Below the pieces are notes generated by a model. It did no database searches. It was given only the letters and a program-made list of their open reading frames with translations, and was not told the origin of the DNA. Shown in pieces: positions 1-9,800 of a DNA stretch of 64,000 bases. Position numbers and translations under genes: made by a program. Source of the stretch: Bacteroidota bacterium (GTDB taxonomy: Bacteria; Bacteroidota; Bacteroidia; Bacteroidales; UBA12077); NCBI GenBank assembly GCA_020444275.1, contig JAHLLG010000002.1, positions 1,041,991 to 1,105,990 on the forward strand. Direction: 5' to 3'. Within the stretch, counting starts at the first letter, position 1; the number at the start of each line of letters is the position of its first letter.

Positions 1-997
1 CTTTTGATACGCTTACCGGAAACAGTAACACATCGTTACCGGCTTCTACTGCTTTTGCTTCTATTTCACCAGCCTTATAATATTTTGTGGCACCTTTCAT
101 ATTCAGTGCATCGGTAAATATTAATCCATCAAAAGCCATTTCGTTTTTTAATAAATCGGTTACAACAGATTTTGACAAAGTAGTAGGCGTTTCAGGTTTT
201 GTACCCAATTCAGGAACGTTTAAATGAGCAACCATAACTCCTTTTATTCCAGCATCAAATATTTCTTTAAATGGATAAAGCTCAATAGAATCTAAGCGTT
301 CCCTAGAGTGATTTACCGAAGGCAGAGTATAGTGGGAGTCTGAATCTGTATCACCATGACCAGGAAAGTGTTTTGCAGTAGCAATTATTCCGGCATCCTG
401 CATTCCCTGCATGTACATTATTCCTTTTTTAGCAACCTGTTCTCTATTCTCACCAAACGAACGCACATTAATCACCGGGTTTAAAGGATTGTTATTTACA
501 TCAACAACAGGTGCAAAATTAATATGCACACCTAATCGTCTCATTTGCTCTCCAATGTCATATCCCATTTGATATATCAATGAATCGTCTTGCACAGCTC
601 CCAGCATCATCTGTCGAGGGTAACTAAGTATTGAATCTAAACGCATCCCTAAGCCCCATTCACCGTCAATTGCAATTAGTAATGGAATTTTTGATATGGA
701 TTGATAGGTATTCGTTAAATTTGCTTGTCGCCTCGGACCTCCCTGAAAGAAAATTAATCCACCAACATTATATTTATTTATGATATACCGAATTTCATCT
801 TCGTGTTGCTTGTCTTTATTTGAATATGCGGCAATCATAAACATTTGTCCAATTTTATCTTCTAACGAAAGCTGTTGCATTATAGAATCAACCCATAACC
901 TTTGCTTATCAATAACAAAAGTTGAATCTTGTGCCTTACTGTTGGAAAGTAATAAACAGGTAATAATTAATAAAATGCCAGATTTTAACTTTATCAT
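1..997 (-). CDS. GH3 family beta-N-acetylhexosaminidase-like enzyme, 3' end cut by window
   Basis: Glycoside hydrolase family 3, closest in motif to NagZ-type beta-N-acetylglucosaminidases, which release GlcNAc from muropeptides or related glycans. The first ~332 residues are visible. A signal peptide (MIKLKSGILLIITCLLLSNS, then KAQ) puts it in the periplasm or outer membrane. The NagZ hallmark KHFPGHG followed by DSDSH supplies the catalytic His loop, and TDALNM holds the expected nucleophile Asp near the window edge. The ATG at 997 was chosen because it begins the signal peptide, and a good promoter lies ~60 bp upstream. In many Bacteroidota this domain is fused to a beta-lactamase-like serine hydrolase; that part, if present, lies outside the window. 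Family assignment is firm; the exact substrate is not. Confidence 0.9.
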   Translation of the reverse strand, partial: MIKLKSGILLIITCLLLSNSKAQDSTFVIDKQRLWVDSIMQQLSLEDKIGQMFMIAAYSNKDKQHEDEIRYIINKYNVGGLIFFQGGPRRQANLTNTYQSISKIPLLIAIDGEWGLGMRLDSILSYPRQMMLGAVQDDSLIYQMGYDIGEQMRRLGVHINFAPVVDVNNNPLNPVINVRSFGENREQVAKKGIMYMQGMQDAGIIATAKHFPGHGDTDSDSHYTLPSVNHSRERLDSIELYPFKEIFDAGIKGVMVAHLNVPELGTKPETPTTLSKSVVTDLLKNEMAFDGLIFTDALNMKGATKYYKAGEIEAKAVEAGNDVLLFPVSVSK

Positions 998-1056
998 AAA
1001 AACTCTTATTTACAACACTTTACAATAAGTGATATTTAACTAAAGATTGGTTAGCA

Positions 1057-1091
1057 CAAATATAATCTTTTGCAAACACAAGCCCTACAAA
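1057..1091 (-). promoter_or_regulatory. Bacteroidota promoter for the GH3 gene
   Basis: On the minus strand TTTG (1088-1091) is followed after 23 nt by TATATTTG (1057-1064), a perfect match to the Bacteroidota TAnnTTTG -7 box with a proper -33 TTTG. The predicted leader is about 50-55 nt. Confidence 0.6.
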
Positions 1092-1160
1092 GATTCTTAT
1101 GAAGTATAAATATTTTATGAACAGAACGAATTCCCGTATAATGACCTAACAATAGATTAT

Positions 1161-1186
1161 AAAAAAAGCCCGCCAGAGGCGAGCTT
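1161..1186 (-). terminator. Intrinsic terminator after the DUF1338 gene
   Basis: AAGCCCGCC and GGCGAGCTT (1166-1185) form a stem with one C-A mismatch. On the minus strand it is followed by a run of seven T (plus-strand A's at 1161-1167). It lies 24 bp beyond the stop codon of the DUF1338 gene and is markedly GC-rich against its surroundings. Confidence 0.7.
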
Positions 1187-1208
1187 GAGAATTAAATCAA
1201 TATTAACC

Positions 1209-2018
1209 CTATTTTGAATAATAATTGGTACTCTCGAATATCTTATCAGCCGATTTTGCAATAAAACCACTGTAAAGTTTACCATCACTATCAGGATATC
1301 GTTGTGCAAATTCATAATAGCACCCGGGAATACTATGCACTCCATCAGTAAATTCAACATGAATATGATTGGCCATTATACTTGACTGTTGCAATAGTTG
1401 CTCCTTTGTTCCCTTAATTTCACCTCCCGATGAATTTAGCATGAAATCATTATCCTTTAAAAATTGATTCACTTTCTCAATGGTATCGTATTTTTCTAAT
1501 GCATTGATATTTACCGTAAAATGATTCGCCCTGAATCCATAAACATAAACCCATGCAGCGTATTCCGATTCTTCTCTTAATTTTACGTATGTTTTATAAT
1601 CAGGAGTTCCCCAAACATTGCCTGAAAAGATCAGTTCATCTGATTTCAAATCTTTATCAGAAACGTTATCTACTACAGATTTCACAGTTTCTTGAAGAAA
1701 TTTACTAAAATCTTTTGTTTTAAGCTGACTAATAAACACTCGAGGGGCATACTCATCTGTTTTGTGCTCAAAATGTTTTGCAAACAGATGCTTTTCTTCA
1801 AATTCGTATTGGCCTTTTTCTTCGTATCCTCGTTCAAGAAATACTCTCGATAAAACATCAATATTTACTCTTGAATCATCGAAGGTTCTAAAAGCAATAT
1901 GATCATTCAATACTGTTTCACCTTCTTTTGTAAATAGATCATACACTTTTTGAGCTGCTGGGTTTTGTGTCGTATAATCACTCCACAAACGATTAAAAAT
2001 TTCATCTAAAGTCATCAT
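1209..2018 (-). CDS. DUF1338 family protein, 2-oxoadipate dioxygenase/decarboxylase-like
   Basis: A 269-residue DUF1338 protein. The characterised member HglS (Pseudomonas putida, formerly YdcJ) is an Fe(II) enzyme with a VOC-like fold that converts 2-oxoadipate to D-2-hydroxyglutarate in D-lysine catabolism. Candidate metal ligands in their family contexts are H40 (NDHIAFRTFD), H166 (RANHFTVN) and E236 (YYEFAQRY). No signal peptide, so cytoplasmic. It is shorter than HglS, as is usual for the Bacteroidota branch, whose true substrate is untested as far as I know. ATGs at 2018 and 2015 are both possible starts. It stands alone, with its own terminator and a divergent sigma-factor operon upstream. 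No other lysine-degradation gene is visible nearby. Confidence 0.85.
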   Translation of the reverse strand: MMTLDEIFNRLWSDYTTQNPAAQKVYDLFTKEGETVLNDHIAFRTFDDSRVNIDVLSRVFLERGYEEKGQYEFEEKHLFAKHFEHKTDEYAPRVFISQLKTKDFSKFLQETVKSVVDNVSDKDLKSDELIFSGNVWGTPDYKTYVKLREESEYAAWVYVYGFRANHFTVNINALEKYDTIEKVNQFLKDNDFMLNSSGGEIKGTKEQLLQQSSIMANHIHVEFTDGVHSIPGCYYEFAQRYPDSDGKLYSGFIAKSADKIFESTNYYSK

Positions 2019-2138
2019 AAGATTAGTTTTGTAAGTTTCATTTTTGATAAAAACAATTGTCGTATGAATATGTTCAGAAATGAAAAAAAATAGCTTTATT
2101 TTGTAATAAATGTTGCTTATTTGTGTCCTAACTAAAAA

Positions 2139-2726
2139 TTGAACATAAAATCCTTAATGGACGATAAAATATTACTGGATAAAATTGCTTTAAAGGACGA
2201 AAATGCTTTTCGACTTTTTGTTGAAAAGTACCATCCATTAGTGTTAAACGTGTGTAATAACATTCTGCATAACAGGGACGATGCGATGGATGTTTCGCAA
2301 GAAGTTTTCATAAAGATTTTTGATTCGATCGATAGTTTCAGAGGAGATTCTAAAGTAACAACATGGTTATACAGAATTGCAGTGAATAAATCGTTGAACT
2401 ATTTAAGATCCAGAAAAAGAGACAAATGGTTTTCCAGCATTGATATATTATTTGAGAATGGAAACAAATCATCTGATCCTGCAGATGTTGAGTCAACAGC
2501 CGATGAAAATATAGAATTGGATGAAAATAAAAAAGCCTTACACTATGCATTAAAAAAGCTACCAGAAAAACAACATGCTGCAATATCATTGCACAATTTT
2601 GAAGATTTAGCGTATAAAGAAATTTCAGAGATCATGGATATTTCTGTTACTGAGGTTGGTGTTCTTATTAATCGAGGCAAGAAGAAACTTAAGAAGTTAA
2701 TTATTGATTATTATAAAAGAAACTAA
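2139..2726 (+). CDS. ECF-type RNA polymerase sigma factor
   Basis: Sigma-70 region 2 covers roughly residues 25-95 (EKYHPLVLNVCNNIL, DVSQEVFIKIF, TWLYRIAVNKSLNYLR). Region 4 covers roughly 135-192 and includes LPEKQHAAISLHNFEDLAYKE and a helix-turn-helix ending in NRGKKKLKK. Region 3 is absent, as in all ECF factors. The first possible start is a TTG at 2139; an ATG at 2157 (MDDKILLDK) is equally likely and would remove six residues. The gene is followed by an anti-sigma factor and a Spy-like protein, the classic layout of an envelope-stress or metal-responsive ECF operon. The sigma factor is probably held inactive by its neighbour. Confidence 0.92.
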   Translation: MNIKSLMDDKILLDKIALKDENAFRLFVEKYHPLVLNVCNNILHNRDDAMDVSQEVFIKIFDSIDSFRGDSKVTTWLYRIAVNKSLNYLRSRKRDKWFSSIDILFENGNKSSDPADVESTADENIELDENKKALHYALKKLPEKQHAAISLHNFEDLAYKEISEIMDISVTEVGVLINRGKKKLKKLIIDYYKRN

Positions 2727-2777
2727 TATTAAATGTAATAAATTGATATATAACGTGTCATATTAATAAAAGAGTTT

Positions 2778-3260
2778 ATGAACTGTAAACAAATACATAA
2801 ATTATTACCAGATTATTTAGATCAAAATCTTTCTGAAGAAAGAAGTATTTTGGTTCGTACACATATAGAAAGTTGTAAAGATTGTGCAATGCTATATAAT
2901 AAAATGCAGCAATCGTTAAATTTTCTAAAACCGACATCAGAAATTTCTGAACAGCCGTTTTATTTTACCAGACTTAAGCAACGAATGGAAAATACAATGG
3001 AAACAAAAACATCCATACTTAGCTTGAGAATAAGTAAAAAGGTATTGCAACCCTTAATCTATTTATCATCGTTAGTAATTGCTGTATATATAGGAATACT
3101 TATTGGTTCAAACTCCTCAATGCCAAATCAGTTTACCGGATTAAATTCACAAGAACAAAAATATATTGAGGAGTTTGTAGAGTATAATTATTTGAATGAT
3201 CTTGAAATTGAGCCCATTGAAACGCTCTTTTTAATTGATTCAAGTTCGGTTAACAAATAA
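2778..3260 (+). CDS. Zinc-finger anti-sigma factor, membrane-bound
   Basis: A 160-residue protein with an N-terminal zf-HC2/ZAS domain: C3, then H29-x3-C33-x2-C36 (HIESCKDC), the usual zinc-binding set of anti-sigma factors. One transmembrane helix spans about 93-112 (LIYLSSLVIAVYIGILIGS), leaving a short periplasmic tail of about 45 residues. It lies 51 bp after the ECF sigma gene and 17 bp before the Spy-like gene. By family knowledge the cytoplasmic domain binds the sigma factor and releases it on an envelope signal. The periplasmic tail lacks any recognisable sensor domain, so sensing may be done by the next gene product. Confidence 0.85.
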   Translation: MNCKQIHKLLPDYLDQNLSEERSILVRTHIESCKDCAMLYNKMQQSLNFLKPTSEISEQPFYFTRLKQRMENTMETKTSILSLRISKKVLQPLIYLSSLVIAVYIGILIGSNSSMPNQFTGLNSQEQKYIEEFVEYNYLNDLEIEPIETLFLIDSSSVNK

Positions 3261-3277
3261 AATAAAACAACTTAGAA

Positions 3278-3832
3278 ATGAATAAACAAACCAAGAAGAC
3301 ATTATTAATACTATTAATTGCTGTATTAGTTGTTATAAATATCTCAGCACTTATTACTATAATTTATAGTGAAAACCGAGAACTACCTTCGAATAGACCT
3401 TTAAACAATCAGGTTGTGGAAGAAATTGAATCGAGAGGTATGTATCATTTCCTTAGAGATGAATTAAAACTCACAGACGCACAGTTTGACCAGTTCCGCG
3501 ATATTCAAGGAACTAATATGAGTAAATCACGAAATATAGCTATAGAATTAAGTAATAAAAGGCGAGAAATGATGAATGAGATTGCTAAAGTAAATCCGAA
3601 TAAAGAAAAACTAGATACCATTGCAAAAGAGATTGGCGAACTCCATTACCATCTTAAGTTAAATACAATCAACCATTTTCTTGAACTAAAAGAAATATGC
3701 AATGAAGAGCAACAAGAAAGTATTCAGAGACTCTTTATAAATTTATTGAGTGATCAGGATCATGATGAATTTAGGCCTAACGAGCATAGAAGAGGAAGAA
3801 ACCGAAGAGGAAGACCTCAAGGCAGAGATTAG
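3278..3832 (+). CDS. Spy/CpxP-like periplasmic protein (heavy-metal-resistance family)
   Basis: A 184-residue protein with one N-terminal membrane helix (residues 8-30), probably an anchor since no clear cleavage site follows. An all-helical domain contains an LTxxQ motif (LTDAQ, 65-69), typical of Spy/CpxP/CnrX-like proteins. The C-terminus is Arg/Gly-rich (RRGRNRRGRPQGRD). Family members are periplasmic chaperones or metal sensors. Placed last in the sigma/anti-sigma operon it may act as the periplasmic co-sensor, as CnrX does for CnrY/CnrH; that role is inferred. A strong two-way hairpin follows the stop codon. Confidence 0.75.
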   Translation: MNKQTKKTLLILLIAVLVVINISALITIIYSENRELPSNRPLNNQVVEEIESRGMYHFLRDELKLTDAQFDQFRDIQGTNMSKSRNIAIELSNKRREMMNEIAKVNPNKEKLDTIAKEIGELHYHLKLNTINHFLELKEICNEEQQESIQRLFINLLSDQDHDEFRPNEHRRGRNRRGRPQGRD

Positions 3833-3834
3833 AA

Positions 3835-3869
3835 AAATAATACGCCTGATAAATTCAGGCGTATTATTT
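3835..3869. terminator. Bidirectional terminator between convergent operons
   Basis: A perfect 15-bp stem (3835-3849 with 3855-3869) and 5-nt loop (3850-3854), GC-rich at the loop end and A/T-rich at both feet, so it can work in both directions. It lies just after the Spy-like gene and just before (on the minus strand, just after) the giant T9SS gene. Confidence 0.85.
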
Positions 3870-3879
3870 ATTAATTTAT

Positions 3880-6800
3880 TTATTCTGTTTTAATAAGTTT
3901 TGTTACACCTAAAACATCATCGGATTTTTCTGATTTTAAACTTATGTAATAAATTCCAGCAGGTAGATCCTTTACATCCATTCTAATTGAAGATTCTCCT
4001 TTTGGTATAATATCACTCTTCATTAATTTACCTATACCATCGTAGATGTTAACATTCGCTTCGTTAAGCAATACCTCATTTAAATTAATATAGATAAACT
4101 CTTTCGATGGATTTGGATAAACCGAATAACTAGTAATATTCTGATCAGTTAAGTCATTATCAGAAGTAATGGCACTAAATTGATCAGCATATTCTGCCTG
4201 GTAAATTTCTTTGGTTTCCTCATCCTGCACAAAGACAATGGTCATTAAACTATCCTGGTTAACATCATCAGGAATTGACCACGTATCATAAACAATTACA
4301 TTATCTCCGGTAAACCATTCTTTTTCGACTAATGTACCAGCGGCATCAGGTATCATGGTTCTTAACACATTTCTATGTTCTTCTGATTCAATATTTACAG
4401 TTTTTTCAACCACAGCAACAAATACCGACAGTTTATAATCGTTAAGATTTTGTAATGCTTTTACTTCTGATGATACAATTAGTTCATTGTTTTGAACATT
4501 TTGTTCTACCAATATATCAAAAAGTGGATCTAAAAGCATTCGTTTATGAATATTCGATTCTGTTAAATTCTGACCTGATAGATAGCTAAATTTATTAATA
4601 CCATCGACCACAGAATATGGAACACTTGAAATACCATAATATAATGCCCTTGCTGCAGGTCCTGACGGATATAATCTATTTAATTCGTTTGCTTCAGGAA
4701 AACTTGTATGATAATTTAGTGCTATTACATCCAAAGAATCCTTTCCTAATTCCACATCAATATCGTTCAGAATTTCTAAAGCATCTGTGCTTGTGATATT
4801 TGTAAAATTCTCCAGAAGAACAACTCTCTTTCGTTCACCAAATTGAATATTATCAAAACCAAAACCTTCATAACCAGTACCCGCTGCATCAGAACCAAAT
4901 ACCACTCTAAAACGAACTCCTGCCCGACCTCTGAGTTCATCTAATCGATACATGGCTGTTTCCCATCCATTATTATCATCGGAAACAATCTTATCAGTCC
5001 ATCCAAGTCCTTGATTTGCGGGATCACCTGATATAATATACGAATTATACCAACTTACTCCATCATTTGGTACTCCAATAGTTGCCCAATTTCCATCAGC
5101 CTTGGTATACTGAAGAACAGCTCCGTCTCTATCCTTTTCTGAGAATGAAATGATATCAAGTTTAATCATTGGACGTTTCATACCTGAAAAATCAAAACAT
5201 GGACTGGTAACCATCCCAGATTCCTCCAGTTCATAGTCACCACTTAGGTTTGTCACAAAAGCATTTTGTCCGGATGAAGCGGTATAAATATTATTACCTT
5301 CAGGCACACCCCATTGCCAACTATTATTTTTGGTATTATTATCAAGGTCTTCCACAACCCAGCCTGTAATATTAGGAGCTTCTTCAAAGTCCTGATAATA
5401 TTTCTCATTACTAAGATCAATAGATGGTCTAACATTTATTATAAGTGTATCGGCATTACGTCCGCAAGTTCTAAGAAATTCTTCGTAAATAACTTCATAT
5501 TCTCCAGGATATTTATAGCTAAATGTTGGACGTTCTGCATCGGAGAAGTCAGCCTCTCCATCACCTCCAAAAATCCAGTTGGTACTTATCGTATCGTCAG
5601 GATTACTTGTATTTAATAATTCAAACTGTACCGCTTCTCCATGACATTCATTTTCGAAAGAAAAATCGATATCAATCCTGGTCCCAATATAAAAAGTACT
5701 ATCAATTGTATTCGTACATCCATATTTTGTTTCCAGTTTAAGATTAACGGTTCTATAACCCGGATCTACTTCAAAATATGCTAACGTATCATTAGATGTT
5801 ATATTACCAAATCTCCATTGCCAGTTCACAACCGAATCAGAAGCAAGCGTATCTGATCTAAAACCAAGAATACTATTTGCTCCTAGAATACATTTTTCGT
5901 TCGGTTTAAACGCGACGGTCGGAACATTATGAACAGTTGTAGATTTGGTAAAACCCTTTTGGCATCCGGAATAATCTCGCGTAAATGTGTATGTAATCAA
6001 ATTATCATTTAAACCTGCGTTGCTTGGGTTAAAATAGGCAATATTATCATCAATATCGTCTGTTATTCCACTTCCGGAAAATAGAACACTACCATCCTGT
6101 CCAGGATAAAATGCAGTTAATTCAATCTCTTCATTTTCATCTTCACAATATTTATTATCCAAACCTGTAAAGTAAATATTCCCAATGGAGTCAATATTAA
6201 TGGTTTCCTCAACAAAATATTCAGTTGTTCCATTATAATATGTGAATCTTACATTATGATCACCTGCCAGATAATCTTGAGGATTTATAACAATCTTATT
6301 ATCCGACTCAGGAGCTATTAAATTGCCATCAATATAAAAACTTCCGGGACTATTATCGGTTGGATTAGGTGTTCCTGTAAGCGTATCCGTAAGTGATCCA
6401 TAGTAACAATACTGGAATGTTCCCTGGGCACTGGTAATATCACCTAATGCTTTATTTACTGTTATGTCCAATGTGTCATCTTCAACACAGCCATTACTAT
6501 TTATGTAGGTATACACAATTATTTTTGATCCCAAGTCTGTTTCGTCAGGATCAATTTCTGCTGTTCCATCTCCATTATCATCTATAAATCCTAAAGTAGA
6601 TGTGAAGGTTCCTCCAGCATCTGTTGGGATACCAGTTATAATACTCGACCCCTGATCGATGTTGTAAACAGTTTCTGTGCCAACTGCAAATGAAGGGTTA
6701 GGTAAAGCATATATTTCAAATGATTTTACCACTGGATTACTTTGACATCCATTAGGTGTGGTATACACATATTCCAGATTGTAATTTCCCGAAGCTATTT

Positions 6801-9800
6801 GTCCTGGTAATAAATATCCTGAGTTGTTGCGTGTATCTGTTGGTTCATATTCGAATGGATCTCCAGGACCAGAAAATGTAAATGCACCTGTTCCTCCTGA
6901 AGGGATTCTGTTTACACTATTTACGAATATTGTATCATAATCAGCACACTGATTTGGAATAGCATTAAAATTAATAGACTCGTTCACTTTTTCTATTGTA
7001 AAACTTTCAGTTACACTATCAATTACTGCTGAACCAAATATATAGGTTAACTGATAGGTTCCTTCATTGAGCTTTGTTGGATAGATCGTGGTACTAGTAT
7101 CGGCAGGGTTAATTGTCATAGCCGAATCAGCATTATTACTTAACCTAAAGTCGATTAGTGGCTCATCATCTTCATTATATCCATACGCTATAAAACTACT
7201 TTCATAGTTACAATAAATATTATCTGCACCGGAAAATGTTATATCTCCCTTTGTTTCAATCACAGTAATATTTGTCGTATCAGAATCGGTACATGTGTTT
7301 TCTGAATAAGTATATATAATCTCATGCACTCCCAGACCTGCTATTGATGGTGAGAATTTCTTACTTGTCGGACTAACCCCATTTCCGGAAAATACTCCTT
7401 CATTATTAAAGTTACCTATTAATGTGTCAGGAACAGCGTTAATATTACGGGTTTCATCATTTGGAGAAATAATTTTTACAGCTTCAGATAAGAAGTCAAC
7501 GGTTAACTGCGCACTACCCAATCCGGCATCAGAATTACCTGTGGCATCCGTTACTTTGGTAATAGTAAAATTCATTACCGTATTAATCGTTTGATCTGCC
7601 TCAACTTTCCAGAAATAGGAATTTGAATTTGAAACTACCGGCGGATATACTGTCCCTCCCGCTTCTTTAATTTCAATTGTATATGGTGCAACACCATTCA
7701 GTGTAATTAATATCTCTACAGAATCTTTATCACAAGCCCGGTAGTTTCCTGATATTGTTGCTTCGGGCTTGCGTCCATAAATTGGATCATTTGTTTGAGA
7801 AATGGTTGGACTTATAATATTACTTTTATTTCCTTCAAGATCTTGTACCTGCAAAGATTCAATCTTTATATCAGCCGCAGCAGAAATATTAACACCAGTT
7901 TCTTGTATCGTAAAGAATGCATATAAACTATCGTTATCAATTTTTTCTATTCCTGAAATATCAAATCCTGCAACCTTTCCGGAAACTAAACCATAACCAT
8001 CTGAATTAATTTCACTAATTCTTACAATTAAGGTATCAACATCGCCAATATTTTTGGGTTTATTCAACAGACGAACTGAAGAAATGGTTGGGGTATTTGC
8101 ATCAATTGGAGCAATGACATCTCCTGTTTGAGTATTACTTTCATTACCGGCAGGATCTGTCAACTTAATATTTAATAAATCCAGTGCAGCACTTTGATCA
8201 TCGTCACCTTCGGTAACTTCGTATATTCCAATGTATGAATCTCCACCATTATTGGTAAACCAGTTCAGGTCTTTATTATTATATTCAGCAGGTGTTACTG
8301 ATAAACTGGCATCAGCAGAATCAACATCAATTGTAAAAGTAACCTTATCTCCTACCAGTAAAGGATTAGCTGTTTCCGAAACAGTTACACCATTTATATA
8401 TGGAGAATTCGCATCAATTGCAACACTAACATCAGTTCCATTAACTATATTACTTACATTTCCTAACGAATCAGTTGCTGTTACACCCGTTAATTGCAAT
8501 GGAATAAATTGATCTGGATTATTATCTGCAACTGTATAGGTAGCAGTATATGTACTTCCTAAATCTTCAGTACTCCAGGTTATGTCTACTCCATTATATT
8601 TTTTAGGAGAAATATCTAAATCATCTTCGAGAGTTTTTATATCTACTGTAAATTTTATTTTACCACCAGCGATTAAAGTATCTTCTATTAGTGCATCAGA
8701 AGTTACACTTAATATTTCTGGAGTATTTGCATCAATACGCAAGGTAATATCGCCTGATTCAACATTACTTACGTTTCCAGCCTGATCGGTTAGTGTCACA
8801 CCTGTTAGGTCATAATCTGCATCTCTATCCTGATCACCTTCTGTGACAACATAAATGCCATAATACGTATCACCTGCATCATCCGTTGTCCAGTTTAAAT
8901 TATGGCCATTATATGTAGATGGACTAACTATGAGGTTTTCTTCACTAACAACAACATCTAACGTAAATTTAATAGTATCTCCAACTAACGATGCTGTTAC
9001 TCCACCAGATTCATATACAGAAACACTTCCATTAATTTCCGGAGCATTAGAATCAACTCCGGGAGTTTCTTCAATTTCCGTAGTATTTATGGTATCTGAA
9101 TTATTTACTCCATCTGTTAGCACAATGTAAGCTGGCAGAGCTTGTGCTACATCATCAATATTTTGATCAACACTACTAACTTTATAGTGCACTCTGTAAA
9201 CTCCATTCCCTAGGTGTTTAAACGTCGATTTTACATTGACTTCGTTAATTGAGATTGTATCAGTCTTTAAGTCGGTTTCTGCATTGGCAACTGTTATTCT
9301 AAGTCTCACACTATCATCAATTGCAAGAGTGCCGTTATCAGGGATAAAAGAAATTGATAGTATATCAGGTCGGTTTGCATCAATACCGGGACAATTTGCT
9401 TCCAGACTTGTTGTATATGGATCTGATAAATTACCAACAGAATCGGCAAGTACAAAATGAATTGGGATTGCCTGTGTATCATCATCAATATCATTGTCGC
9501 CTGAAGATATTATATAATTAAAGGTATAATCGAACGATCCTCCTGAAAATTTAAGGCTGTCTGCAGGAACGTATGTGTTATTTATAATTAACGTATCGGC
9601 GGTCATACTTTTCTCACTTGCTGTGATAGTAACCACCAGAGTATCTCCAATTCCTAGCGTGTCTCCATCTCCACGGTTAAACGAAACATTCGAAATGGTT
9701 GGTATATGGGCATCAATAGATTTTTGTATAGCATTACTACTTTTGGCTACGGAAATATTCCCGGCCTTATCACTTAATGCAATATTCGTTAATTGCAATG

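Noticed and set aside
2091-2103. Possible TAnnTTTG promoter for the sigma-factor operon
   Set aside because: TAGCTTTA and TATTTTG are both imperfect and no -33 element sits at the right distance; an ECF-type promoter is equally possible.
8231-9460. Several open frames on the plus strand opposite the giant surface protein
   Set aside because: They are periodic mirror frames of the repeat array with no signal, domain or start context; the minus frame is continuous for 2308 codons.
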